From: Taxillus chinensis
Lineage: Eukaryota > Streptophyta > Magnoliopsida > Santalales > Loranthaceae
Assembly (NCBI GenBank): GCA_023512835.1
Contig: JAKCVP010000385.1
Coordinates: 1-64,000, forward strand
Reading direction: 5' to 3'
Length of the DNA stretch: 64,000 nucleotides
Made by a program: the position numbers and the translations under genes. Below the pieces are notes generated by a model. The model ran no database searches. It saw only the letters and a program-made list of their open reading frames with translations, and was not told the origin of the DNA. Shown in pieces: positions 1 to 11,128 of this stretch; positions within the stretch are counted from its first letter, which is position 1; every line of letters starts with the position of its first letter.

Positions 1-894
1 CTTGGTTTGCGAATGGATGAGAAGATGCGGCTCAAGCGATTGCTCGGCTTGGCTACGGGCTTCTGTTCGGACATGATGAGGACAAGGGCGAGGATCACGA
101 ATGCAGAGACATGGCAGGGAGAAGGGAGCGGGGCATTTGGCAGTTTTAAACTCGATCATCGTAACCATCTGGATGGGATTGCAAATTGAGTCTCCGTAGA
201 AGCCGATCGGCTAGGCGTTGACGCATGGACACTAGTAAACGGCGGGACTGATGGCTTGAGGTGCAGCCACAAATCAAATGGAGAGAGAGTGGAAGTGTGG
301 AGGATCAAGTCAGCGAGGGGTAGAGTGCACGCGCAGGGCGACGACGACATGTCGACAAGTACATTCAGGAGCTCGCATCCAGGGTTTGGTCAAGAGACAG
401 GCGTCGAGTCATATGACGGAAGTGGGCCGGGCAGCAGGTGGAGGTCAATCGCTTTCGGCCCCAGCGGTGCCTGAGGTGCCACTCGGTGCCTGGCCAGCTG
501 CGAATGATGCCGAGTCAGAAGGCGTGCGGCCGAGCGTGTGGGGCAAAGAAGCTGACGGGAGAGTTCAGAGGTGAGAGTGTCAGCTGCCCGTGTGGGCCAT
601 TCGTGGTGTGGTAGTCGGGTTTCTTGGAGTAAACCCGAGGCACGGGAGACGCATGGTGAAGATGACTGATGACACTCTCTCTACAGGCAACACGCCTCTG
701 CTGTCTGTACCTACAGTAGCACTGGTATGTAGGCACTGTTTGTCGGCTCTGGCCCTCTATCCGCTAGTGCCGTCACCACCTCCCCACTCTTCCCTGCACA
801 ACGAAACGTTGTCCATCCCCGACAACCCACGCGCCGCTGGCCTGCATTCTCACCTTCACAGCGAGACATCATGTCCCGGTAGCACTATTTCACC
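1..894. other. Intergenic, no gene recognised
   Basis: No open reading frame here looks like a known family, and none has coding-like composition on both sides of plausible introns. The last 150 bases before the ATG at 895 are pyrimidine-rich with several short C/T runs, as is common in fungal promoters and leaders. A minus-strand gene could end left of the window, but nothing visible proves it. Confidence 0.5.
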
Positions 895-2721
895 ATGGAT
901 GCACAAGACCAAGATGCCCGTGACGAAGAGTTGTCCTCGATCGCCGCCATCTACCCTGAACTCAACATCGACCAAAATGCTTCCCACCACGCTACCTTGG
1001 AGCTGGACGTCATTCCTGCAAGCCCTCTCTCCATTCGATTCCATGACCTGTGCGCTTCCCTTGAACGCAGCGCCATTCTTTCCGAAGAATCTCCCATATA
1101 CACCCTCACATACCTTCCTCCCCTACACCTCGACCTTACCTTACCAGACGGCTACCCAGAAGAGCAGCCCCCACGCGCCGTGCTCTCCTCGCGCTACCAA
1201 TGGCTTAATCATTATATTATTGAGCGTTTGCAGGCTCATATGAATGACTTGTGGGAAGAATATGGTCACAGCGCTGTGGTCTTTGCATTCATCGACTTCC
1301 TACAGACGGAAGCCGAGCAGGCTTTCGGTCTGTTGGCCGCCAAGCTAGACGGAAAGCCTTGGTACTTTGATACCAAGGTCAAAGAGTCGCTGATTGCCTA
1401 TAATGAACAGAAGGAAAAGGACGAGTTTAACAAGGGCAGCTATTCATGTGGCATTTGCCTCGATGCAAAGCCTGGCTCGGCTTGCCATAGAATGCACCTC
1501 TGCCGCCATGTCTTCTGTGTTTCATGCCTGCAGGATTTCTACAACAACGCCATCACCGAGGGCTCTGCTGGCGAGGTCAAATGTCTTGACCCTGATTGCG
1601 GTTTCGAAGGCTTGACGCATGAGCAGCGTCGTGCAAAAAAGCGCAAGACTCTACATCCGCGCGAGCTCTTGGACATTCCAATCGAGCGCGCTCAGGTGGA
1701 ACGCTATATCAAGATTAAACTCAAGAAGAAGGTCGAATCAGACAGGAACACAGTCTACTGCCCCCGCTCATGGTGTCAAGCGCCGGCTCGTTCAGCCAAA
1801 TACTCCAAATTCAAGATTGAAGACCTTGAGGCCTACCCTGAGGACTCAGACAACGAGGAAGGCTCGTCGGTCCCCGCAGAAAACACAGCAGCCAGAGAAG
1901 ATAGGCTGGCCATTTGCTCCGTCTGCACATATGCCTTTTGCCGGCGTTGCCGTCGAACTTGGCACGGTGACCATGTTGCCTGTCGAATCCATTCCGACGC
2001 AGAAGAGCAGATCTCTGCCGAAGACAAAGCGTCAGAGGACTGGGTGCGTATGTATACCAGTCCGTGCCCTTCGTGCGAAGTCCCTTGCCAGAAGACAATG
2101 GGCTGCAATCACATGCGATGTTCGGAATGCAATACCCATTTCTGCTATCTGTGCAGCGCCTGGCTCAAGCCGGAAGATCCGTATTGGCATTTCAACCGAC
2201 AGGGTACAGGTTGCTTCCAAAGGCTGTGGGATCTCGAGAGCGGCGATCGCGGCGATCAGGCGGCTGATGAGGAGAGGGTGGCATTCGGTGGAGCAAGAGG
2301 CTACGAGATGGACCACGTCGCTGCACGAGCGCGTGGCCAGCCTCCACCGCTGCAAGACCAGCCCCAGCAAGCAGATCATGCGGCAATCGCCCGCAACGGG
2401 GCTGCAGAACCCTTGCAGTAAGTCAAGCCTGTCTCCACACCCTCGAAATCATCATACTGACACGGGCACAGGGTCGTGAGAGCCACCGTACCTGCTCAGC
2501 CGGTGCAGGTCAATCGCAATGTGCATGCCCAGTTTGAGAATCAAGACCGAGGGCTGCAGCGTTTTCTTGAGATGGCTGCTAATGACGACGAAGATGAATG
2601 GGACAGCGATGGTCTCGAAGAGGATATCCAGTTGCAGCTGCATCTCCTTGAGCATGCGCACGATGCTCCCGCCCACCGTCAAGGCAACGCGCCGCAACGC
2701 CAACAGCAGATGCAGGCGTAG
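895..2721 (+). CDS. itt1: RWD-RBR E3 ubiquitin-protein ligase (ITT1/RNF14-like)
   Basis: Two exons, 895-2417 and 2472-2721, joined across a 54-bp intron (GTAAGT...CACAG) that keeps frame and gives about 590 residues. The start lies in a good context (CACCATGG). An N-terminal RWD domain (about residues 5-130) precedes a RING1-IBR-RING2 unit: RING1 from C185/C188, IBR with C289, C294, C341, C344, C349 and C352, and RING2 with C391, C394, C404, C409, C412, C417 and C420. C404, in the motif MGCNHM, aligns with the catalytic cysteine of RBR ligases, which take ubiquitin from an E2 as a thioester before passing it on. RWD plus RBR is the RNF14/Itt1 layout; yeast Itt1 is linked to translation termination. 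The second exon adds an acidic tail (DDEDEWDSD). The family call is firm; orthology to ITT1 is inferred. Confidence 0.9.
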
Positions 2722-3186
2722 ACATGCACAGACAATTGTTATCAGCGAAGCTACTGATCTACGCCCCTACCGAATATAATCATGCTTGCGCAACGAGATC
2801 GCGCTGCGTCCGACGTCTTCAGGGCTCACAACTGCTTGTTGGGCGGTGGACACTTGTTCCGCCAAGGCTTGCCCATTGCCGCTCAATATCTATGAGCATC
2901 TCTCATGGCATTTCGATTGGTACCGATCCAGGACTGGTGGCACTCACCCTTTGGCTTTGTGGCAAGTCCCCAGCCCTTCCAAGTCACGGGTCGTGAATTT
3001 GGCAGCGAGACCAAGGCGATGCGGACGGAGCGCTCCGTGTCACGTTCACACGCGGCTTAGTAATCGGCCCCCACTCTGCTTACACTTCTCTAATAACTAG
3101 GTTCAGGGTCAGCCCTAGCCGAGCACGACTCAGTCCACAGACTTCATCATGGGACTCTTGCAGCACCGCCCCGTGCGCGGATCAAA
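2722..3186. other. Intergenic, no gene recognised
   Basis: This is the 3' flank of the RBR ligase gene. Short open frames on both strands do not resemble a family and lack splice-consistent continuation. Confidence 0.45.
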
Positions 3187-3650
3187 TCACGTCCTTTCTC
3201 GGAGCCCTTCGAGAGCATCTCGAGCTCGTGCCTCAGATTGATACTTCTCGACGTACACCTTTCACCCGTCGTGCGGCTCTGCCAGATTGAACCGCCCGCC
3301 CTCGTCTAACCGCACCTTTGTCTCGGGCTCCTTCACGTCCAACGTAAAGATCTTGGGCAGCCTGCCATCAATAGCAATGCCATCCTCGGCCCCTACCTAT
3401 AGCTAGATTTCTACTCGGTTCCTTAGAATCAACACCTCACCGCCAAGCGCAGATAGTAAATTTAGGTACGGCGTACAGTATATAGGCCTTCTCTGGCCAT
3501 TGATCTCCCGTGCCAGGACCGCGGCTATAGGAGTGTCGCCGTTCGCGAAGACAACACCGGACGAGTCGAAAAGATTAGACTGTGGGAAGACGGAACCGTT
3601 TACCCACCGGTCGCCAAGTATATACTATTCTCCTGGTCAGATTCGAGTGT
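3187..3650 (-). pseudogene. Unidentified gene relic with RIP-type stop codons
   Basis: On the minus strand one frame reads through about 150 codons with coding-like composition, ending at the stop at 3187, but it is broken by several in-frame stops: TAG, TAG and TGA in the middle and C-terminal part and TAG/TGA near the upstream end. Each can be explained by one C-to-T (or G-to-A) change in a CAG, CGA or TGG codon, as RIP makes. Recognisable stretches are GDRWVNGSVFPQ, DTPIAAVLAREINGQ and LNLLSALGGEVLILRNR. The flanking 3650-3900 is AT-rich and TA-rich. I do not recognise the family. The single long frame argues against chance; no start codon or complete gene model can be given. Confidence 0.6.
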
Positions 3651-4038
3651 ACTCTATTATCGTAGCTATAGTTACTATAACTATAGTCAGTATAAGATCA
3701 TAGACAGGCTAATCTAGGGCTAGAGAAACAGACTTCCGGGCCGAACGGACTTATTACTTACTACTATACTTAGAGCGTCGGTCCACGCAAAAGTTACGGA
3801 TCCGCTTATATATAAGTTTCTTTAAAGTCAGTGCTGTAATTAAAGTAAAAAAGTAAAGCATACCGGTAACGTAAGCAGCACTAGCGATTGTATATTCCGC
3901 TCCGACGGCCATCCCAGAATATAACTTTACCGGATATGACGGCCGACCCTATTCTTCCACCCAATGTGGATGTATGGCACAAGTTAATGATTTTTGAGGA
4001 GACATACTGAATTCCTGTTTTTTGCCTAGGCGCAGTAT
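3651..4038. other. Small AT-rich, RIP-like patch
   Basis: TA dinucleotides dominate (for example around 3650-3700 and 3760-3860), unlike the flanking gene-rich DNA and like the large blocks further right. No transposon feature is visible. Confidence 0.5.
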
Positions 4039-4340
4039 TCAGAGTAGATCGAGGCACCAAACACTCTTGAACTCGTGCAACGAGGCTAGGGAAGAAGTAG
4101 TCGCGGAGTACTGGTCGTTCTTGTCAGTAGGCAGTAAATCGTCGCAGCTGCGCCATTCCAGCATAAGCCGGAAAATATTGCTGCGCAACTCCAGTCTAGA
4201 CTGCTGGCTAGCGCCCAGCCTCGCGAGGATGCATTTCGGGATGGGCAAATGGAGCGACACGTGCAAGATTAGCGTGTCTTGCTGGCTGTTCACCACCAGC
4301 GCACCTTCAGTAAGCAGCCACAGTAGCTCACGCTATCATC
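4039..4340 (-). pseudogene. Unidentified coding relic
   Basis: A minus-strand frame of about 95-100 codons has protein-like composition (stretches such as ELLWLLTEGALVVNSQQDT and LELRSNIFRLMLEW). It ends at a TGA that one C-to-T change in CGA would create, and at its upstream end runs into TGA and TAG codons of the same kind. No start, signal or known domain is visible. It may belong to the same decayed locus as the relic at 3187-3650, but the two frames cannot be joined with confidence. Confidence 0.35.
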
Positions 4341-4914
4341 GCAAGTCGGTGCCCTTGGCGCGTTGATGGCGCTTATGGGTTATATTTAGGTTAACGATGC
4401 CATCCCAGCTCCCCTCTCCCTGCCCTCCTCGGCGTGGCCCCGCTTCATCCATAATCGAGCCAGGGGCTAGACCACTGGTTTGTACCATCTAGATGCTTAT
4501 GCTCCCATCGCTTTTAAAGCCGCTCAAATGCTGCCGGAAACGAAGCGAGTGGATCATGAGCGGATTATCGTGACATTCGCAGCGCATGTTGCGCAGCACA
4601 GATTGTCACTCCACGGGACGATGGTTCGAGCGCAGGATTTAGAGGCTCTTGACGGCGCCATGAGTCATGCTTGCCTCATCGCAGTATTCTAGTCCATTTG
4701 ATGACCATGAGACGCCTAGCAACAACTTCCTAGTGAGGGCATACGTAAAAGAGATTTCGCTTTGAGAACACGCAAAGGCGGATCTGGAGATGTCATGTTA
4801 CTTGCTCTCACATTGAAATCGCATAGACATATGAACAGCAAGCATTGCTCCAAAAGCCGCGCGGCAAAAACAAAACGAACCTTTCGCTACCAGCCCGATC
4901 CCCATTCCCTAGCG
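4341..4914. other. Intergenic, no gene recognised
   Basis: This stretch follows the stop codon of the gene at 4915-7742 (minus strand). No gene, repeat or RNA feature was seen. Confidence 0.45.
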
Positions 4915-7742
4915 TTACCCGCGCCAGACGGGCTTGCTCTTGCTAGGTGATGCTGCTCTTACATCCACCTTCGCTGGGCTACTGATTACAGGCTTCACTT
5001 CAATTCTGGAGTCCGACTGCGTTGCAGGAGACAAGGTCGTTGCAGGGAAAGGAGCGCTGGCGAGCGCAGAGGTCTCGACTATTTGTGCAGTCTGCCTTGG
5101 AATCGCCGTTTCCATGGCAGGTTGCGACTCGGTCAGAGTCCCTGGTTGTGAGACACTTTCTGTCGCAGCAGTCGTCTGAATGGATGCAGCGGACTCCTCT
5201 GGCTGAACCGGGTGCTCTGATACAGCGCAGAATTGACCGGCTGGTGCGGCATGAGGGAAAGGCGTATCTGTTTCCAGCATCGAGATCCTGGCGCCTGGCG
5301 AAGAAAGAGACAGCGCGTTCGAGGCAGGGGATGCGTTGGCGGGCATGCTTCCACAGGGTGGCACGAATGAAGTCGGAAGAGCACTCGTGGGGCTCATGGT
5401 GGTCGAGGAGACGACAATGGGCGATTCTTGAGCCCCGGCTGTGGTCATCTCTGCGACAAGGGCCGTTATGGAGGTGTGGTAATTGGCTACAGCGGAGTCT
5501 GCGAGCGATTTGGCTTTTTCCAAGATCTGCTTTTCTTCTTTCAAGGCCGCGTCTAAGGCCTTGCTCATCTCAAGGCGATCGCGGTAAGACGCCAGAATGG
5601 CGGATTCCATGTTCTTTTGCACCACTTGGGTTCGGTCCCCAGCGATGTCAGACCATGCCTCAAGTTTGCGTTCAATGGCGTCAATTTTTGCCTGTGCCCT
5701 CTGCTGAAACTGTTTCATTCTGTCGGATCCTGGCGAATGGAAGTAGTCGATTTGACAAGTGACGGCTGCCTGGCCAATTGCGGCCTGCAGGTAGCTGCCC
5801 GCGTCGTCTCCAGCAGTGGCAAGTCTCAGCGCATACACGATGACTGCTCTGAGCGACATTGTCAGCTCGTCGTCATTCCACTTGTTGTCTTGCTTGAGCT
5901 GCGCGATGCTGTCTGTGGCGAGTATGACGCTCACGAAATCGTCGCGTCTCTGTTCCACCAAAGACAGGATGTCTAGGACTCCGTCACTAGTGGCGAGACC
6001 GCGCATCACCGTCAGCGGATCGCAAATGTTTGCCTCATATTCCTGAGAGGAAAAGTCTTCTGCTTCCAAAGGCCTGACGACCGCCTTGAGATCGCCGCTG
6101 TAAACATCTCGGACAGTCTGCTCGGCTTTCTCGAGAATGCTCTTCTGCTGCCGTGCCATTACACTTGCAGGCAATGCCGCCTTGATCGAATTGGTCACCA
6201 CGTCAGCGAATTGCGCTGCCTCTTTGTTCGACCAACAAAAGTCGATCGGGCTTGCGAGTAGTCCAGAGGCGTTGTGTCCAACGAGCGTTGGGTCAAAGTA
6301 AATGCCTGGAGCCGTGGGAACGCTTGTTCGAGGTGGTGTTTCAGCATTCTTTGCCGCTTGGATCTTATTCACAAGAATTTCGGGATCAATAACAGTCTTC
6401 AAAAACTCCGTGGGCGTCAAGATCAAGCAGATGGTGTCTGCGCTCTTTGCTGTATCGGCGCCCGCGGTCAGCTCTGAGCTTGCAACCACTAACCGTGGTC
6501 TTGCCTGGTCATATTCGACTATTGTGGCTGTGGTTGTCTGAGCCCCAGATAAGCCTTGCCCGGCCGCTTCGAGCATGTCAAAGGTGATGTCCTCATCTGT
6601 AAATAGGTCTGCTCCAAAGTCTTGTGCTGAACCCACCATTGTATAACAGAATACACCGCAAGCTGCAGCGGGATTAATCCGGTCCACAAGCCTGTCGAGT
6701 AGGCGCTCACCCTTGTCACCCGTGCCAATCCAGTCAAAACAGACAACAGTGGGTTTAGCTTCGTTGTAGACCAGTGTCCACCGGACTTGCCCACTTTCCT
6801 TTTCCCCGTCGAGACTGTGCATCTTGGGCACAGTTCTTGCCAGGAAGGTTATGGCGGTGACTTTGTCGGACTTGTTCTTTTGGATGTCCGTGATTCGAAT
6901 GAAATCCTTGTGTCCAAGAGCCACGAGGATCACGGCCCCGAGACCCGGAAACTGGCTCTTGTCCAAGAGGGTCTTTCGGTACTGGAGGCACTTCTCCTCG
7001 TACGTCCCGTCCTTCTTGAGAGCCTCTCTCGCGTCCCTCCAAGTTCCGCTCTGCAGAGCTAGCATGTCTTCTAGCGAGATGAGACTGCTTCCGCCAGGGG
7101 AAAATCTCACGGATTGGATAATAATATTTGGGTCGAACATGAGCTTCTTGGCGTCTGCCTCATTCTTAAACTCCACTCGTACAGACAACCTATAGTCATG
7201 ACCCTCCTGTGGCGATTTGTCTGTGAGCGAAACTTGAACACCTGGGAAAATCATGGCTTGGACAAGGCGGTCAGTGAGTGCAGACAAGTCGCATCTGGGT
7301 ATGTCTTACTGCTGATCTCCCTAGACAGAGACCCCGAGACTTGACCCACAAGGATAGGCAATCCTTCTGTCCATGCTAACAGTGTCCGATTGCGCGTACG
7401 ATTCAAATTCAGAAGCTTTGCAGCTTCGATTCGGCTTGAAACGTCGCTGTCCACCTTTTCTGGCCAGTCCTTATTGTCTGTGTCCGGAAAGCTATGGCTG
7501 AAATAATTCCTCTTCTGGGTCTTGTTCGTGAAAGAGGGGAAGAAGGGTTTGGCTGCCGTTTTCGTGAGCGTCTTGGCCAGGCCTTGGGAGTAGGGCATGG
7601 ACGACTCTGGGTCATATTTGACTCCAATGACAGCTTGGCCCTGTGAAATGCTGCGTGAAACGGCATACATGCTATCGAGATCGTCAGGCGCGTTGATGGG
7701 CCAGAGTAGAAGACGATGCAGCGTTGGTGCAGTCAGAAACAT
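4915..7742 (-). CDS. Large protein of unknown function
   Basis: Minus-strand exons 7742-7310 and 7241-4915 join across a 68-bp intron (GTAAGA...TTTTCCCAG, with CACTCACTGAC as a likely branch site) to give about 919 residues. I do not recognise the family. The first 145 residues are basic and Ser/Thr-rich, about residues 145-640 look globular and mixed alpha/beta, and about 650-745 are charged and helical (runs such as AQAKIDAIERKLEAW), suggesting a coiled coil. The last 170 residues are rich in Pro, Ser, Thr and Ala, likely disordered, ending KSKPVWRG. No signal peptide or membrane segment is evident. The reading frame stays open upstream of 7742 as far as a TAG, without an ATG but with a possible acceptor (CTAAC then TTTAG), so an extra 5' exon cannot be excluded. 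Confidence 0.75.
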
Positions 7743-9182
7743 CCGGCTGAAGTATTGTGAAGTGGACCCATGGTCACACCACTCGCAAACGTCTAAAGGT
7801 CTATCGTTAGCATGTACCTAGGCCGGCAAGGGCTTCCCCCGCCCCGAGAAGTATATCTGCCTACGGTTTGAATTATGGATCAGTCTGGGCTCGTGACGCA
7901 CTACTAGCTCTAGAGCTGGAGCAACGCACAAAACTTCAAATTAGAGAGACTTTGAGCTATTCAATGCACTGCGGCTTGAGTAGACCATCCGTAGGCTGGG
8001 ATTCACCGGCATGGAGCGTCACGGGGAATCCCATGCACTGGCGTTCAACACGTGCGTTACACCCGTTGAAGGATCTGTTGTCAGCTCCGGCCCGCTAGCG
8101 GCGACTCCCAAGAGGCCTCTGACCCAGATATCGATATGGGCTGTGTAGTAAGCGTGTCAGGTTGCAGGTCCATCGCATGAGGATAGTCTTCGTCGGACGT
8201 ATAGCTACATCAAGGCCAGATGGCGGCGATCTGAATCCCGAACGAACGTCAAGACCAGCTGAACAGCGGGCCAGCCCCTCATGGAACGTGGTCAATAAGC
8301 AGGATTCTGGTTCGAGAATCTGTAAAGCGACGACGCAGATGTTCGTGGCTGACGGTCTAGGGGGAAATTGGATGACGCCGTCGCCGGGCCTGGTTCAAGC
8401 TGGCGCGGTGTAAGGAAGTATGTCGCAGGTCAGCTGGATAGCTGATGGAAAGGAATCAAATATGTGGTGTTGCTCGATTCGCATAGCCGTGTCGAAGACT
8501 TCTGATTGAAATGGCGCATGTGTGTGCCAGTCGACAAGCCCGTGGAGGCTTAGCTGGCTGATGGCGTCGCACTTTGCCTACGAGTCATGTAGAACAGTGA
8601 TCTTGATGCAGAACACCGCGTAGGCAGACTTGTGGAGACGATGCTGTATTGTGCTTGTTTGGAAGACGAATGGCTGTTGGCTGCGGTCAGCCCCTCTTCG
8701 CATCCGAGGTCTTAGGGCTGGCCATGTAACGTTGGCATTGGCCTGGGCCTTGGTTTTGAGTCTAGGCTTTTCGATGCTGTAAGCATAAGAGTGGCTTGGA
8801 GAGGGACAAAGCCGGACATGATGTACCTACCAACCTTAGCCAGCTATCTAGGCACGCTGTGTAGGCTAATGGTCAGCCCTGGGGCTAAATCTGTGCTGAC
8901 CTGATGGGTGTTGCCGGCGGCAAGGCTAGTGTGTGTTTGGGAGGTGAGATCTGTCCTGGTGACCGCAACGAACGCCTGGCGAGTCGTTTCTGGGCTTTGT
9001 CTGTGGTGTCTGCGAACATTGACGCCAGTCTTGGAGCGGGTCAGTTTGGCGAGTGGCTGATGGCTGTCGAGTCTCGATGCAGCCTTGCGCGTTCTTGCCC
9101 TGATGCTCTAGCAGCTGTTGACTTTGCTGAGCAAGACCGCTCATGGTCAGGGGCGGATTGCTCTGCCTGCCTGCCTAGGTAG
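7743..9182. other. Intergenic, no gene recognised
   Basis: This 1.4-kb stretch separates two divergent genes. A possible 5' extension of the minus-strand gene is confined to its left end (about 7743-7870). No other supported gene, RNA or repeat was seen. Confidence 0.45.
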
Positions 9183-9190
9183 CTATATAA
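9183..9190 (+). promoter_or_regulatory. TATA box for the gene at 9305
   Basis: The motif CTATATAAAG lies about 115-120 bases before the ATG at 9305, a plausible distance for a fungal core promoter with a short leader. A clear TATA box suggests a regulated rather than housekeeping gene, which is inference. Confidence 0.5.
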
Positions 9191-9304
9191 AGGCTGTAGA
9201 AAGGGCGAGAATGATGGCATCAAGATCAGGAACAGAAGCCAACAGCTTTACTCAACGCTCACACTTCCTCCGTTACTTGCAAGGATCTATTCATTACCGC
9301 CACC

Positions 9305-10032
9305 ATGGGCACCAAATACACCCTTACCTGCCACATTGACGAGCGCTGGGTGCGAGAGTGGGGCGGCGACAGCTCCCCGATGAAGTTCTGCTTTGGCGCG
9401 GCGGTGAATGGAGGCAACATTGGCGTTGTAGCGCACGCTGCTCGTAAGAAAGTTGTCAGAAGCTAGCGACACGTGCGTCACGCTGATCGAAAGGATTCTA
9501 GTCGTTGCTGGGTCCATTACTGTTGAGTGGGTGGTCGACTACTACATCGCTGCATCTCGCAAGAGCTTCGAGGCTGGAGGTATGTGGTATAGTTGATTGA
9601 AGGGTGCGTGCGAGGTAAACTAACAAGTCAGCCTTGATCACCTCGGCAACCAATTTTACACCCATTGACTTCCAGCAAAAGTATGTGGTGGACCGGACTT
9701 GGGTGGACTCGACGGCTGCCAATACGTCGGCCGCGCCTGAGAATGGATTCTTGTTCCAGAACCTAAACACGCCGGCGGCAGCAGTTGTGGCTAAGCGTAT
9801 CAATGGCGAAGTCAAGCCATTCTACATCAGCCCCGTGCTGCTGCCGCCCGCAGGCAAAAACGGTGGTGATCGACTCATTCCTACCCCCACCGTTGCGGTC
9901 TGGTTCCAGATGGACGTGGACAGTGGCACGATGATCGACCACCTCTCGGTGCAAAAATTTCTCATCAAGATGGAGAGCAATGTGCAGAAGGTTTCTTTCG
10001 ACTATGATGGCAATTGGTCGATTACCAAGTGA
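9305..10032 (+). CDS. Small protein of unknown function, 205 residues
   Basis: Three exons, 9305-9443, 9502-9579 and 9632-10032, are separated by introns of 58 and 52 bp (GTAAGA...TTCTAG and GTATGT...CTAAC...GTCAG); both joins keep frame and give 205 residues. The ATG is in a CACCATGG context. There is no obvious signal peptide. The protein is rich in beta-prone stretches (CHIDERWVREWGG, AGSITVEWVVDYYIAA, TVAVWFQMDVDSG) and has only two cysteines, both near the N terminus. The shape suggests a compact beta-rich cytosolic protein; I cannot name a family. A TATA box lies upstream, and a solo LTR about 210 bp downstream. Confidence 0.75.
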
Positions 10033-10245
10033 GACAGTCTCCAGCCCCGTAGAGTTTGGGTCCTTTCAAGGGTCACTTGGGTCCTAGGCAAATATATCAA
10101 TTTTAGCTCAAGTGTCGACACTGGGCTGCAGTCTCGTAGCCATCTCTGTGCTGTCCACTACCACGAAGGTGCACCTACATCCCTTCGGCCAATCACGTGT
10201 CAGCTGTCCGGATCCGTCGAATTCCCCCAATCCGGCCACGTCTGG
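10033..10245. other. 3' flank of the 205-residue gene
   Basis: Short non-coding flank before the solo LTR; nothing else recognised. Confidence 0.4.
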
Positions 10246-10416
10246 TGTTGGAGATGAGGACGATCATTTCACGTGGTGTCACGTAATCATTATAGTCACG
10301 TGATATTTACAAATAGGCTTAGCGCACCCCCATGGCGTCTCTCCCTCTCTATCGCACTTACACCTCAATTAGTCACTGAAATTACGTTCCATCCAACCAT
10401 TATTCATATTTCAGCA
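10246..10416 (+). mobile_element. Solo LTR, family D, copy 1
   Basis: A 171-bp segment starts TGTTGGAGATGAGG and ends TTTCAGCA, so it has TG...CA ends. It aligns with the copy at 22817-22975 over most of its length; shared landmarks are a TTTCACGTG palindromic stretch, ATAGGCTTAGCGCACC, CATGGYGTCTCTCCC and CTATCGCACTT. It is flanked by TCTGG (10241-10245) and TCTAG (10417-10421), a 5-bp target-site duplication with one transition. No internal retrotransposon sequence lies between ends, so this is the product of LTR-LTR recombination or a very small non-autonomous element. It is not visibly RIP-mutated. Confidence 0.75.
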
Positions 10417-11128
10417 TCTAGGTCCCGTCCCGACGCTCATGTTGGCTGGGCTTGTTCACCACAGCACTCGTTTCTACTCGACCTGCAGCTACACATGGCA
10501 GGGTATGATTCATGCACGCAGTACAAGCATCGCCCGCTTTGCTTGGCTGGGCTGCCTCCGACGGGACCCTACCTAGACAAAGCGCTACTGCATGCCAATC
10601 CCCGCCTGGCGCAGCGTGCCTTGCAGCCATACAGTACTGTTTGTACAGTCGGCAGAAAGTAAGGTGCAATGGTCAGCTGCTTTTGTCGATGCCCCGCCCC
10701 AGAAACGTTAGGGTCTGCTTCCAGACGCATTTAGAGTTGAAGAATCTTGGGCTTTGCGGTTAGCTGACCTGGCCCTTCCCGCGGGCGGTTTACTCATTCC
10801 TCCCAAAGACGCAACGATCAACATCTCTAGCCCATCTTCCATCCAAATCGCCGTCAACAGACTTTATTGCAGCCAACGCCGGCGCAAACGGCTTCCAGAG
10901 GCTGACTACTGCTTGTACCTGCGCCATGGCCGACTGCCTCTCGCCGCCCCGAATGCCTCGACTTCTGCAAGAGCATCAGCAATACACTCCTTTCACCGTC
11001 TTGCCTCTCCGTTCCTTTCATTGCCGCTGGACTATACCCCCGCCCTCTCCTTCTACTCCCCAAATTCTTTTTCTTTTTTTAAGACACCGCTCGCTTCTAT
11101 ATTCGTATCTGTCTCTCAAGAACGCTAC
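10417..11128. promoter_or_regulatory. Upstream region of secreted protein A
   Basis: About 710 bp lie between the solo LTR and the ATG at 11129. The last 100 bases hold a long pyrimidine tract (about 11035-11090, with runs of T and CTCC), typical of fungal promoters and leaders. No discrete binding site can be named. Confidence 0.4.

Noticed and set aside
590..1243. 217-codon plus-strand frame overlapping the RBR ligase start
   Set aside because: The overlapping RBR frame has domains; this one is Pro/Ser/Thr-rich noise in another phase and starts in the promoter.
7743..7870. Extra 5' exon of the 919-residue gene
   Set aside because: A coding-like stretch (VCEWCDHGSTSQ) and a possible acceptor exist, but no convincing donor or upstream ATG could be paired with it.
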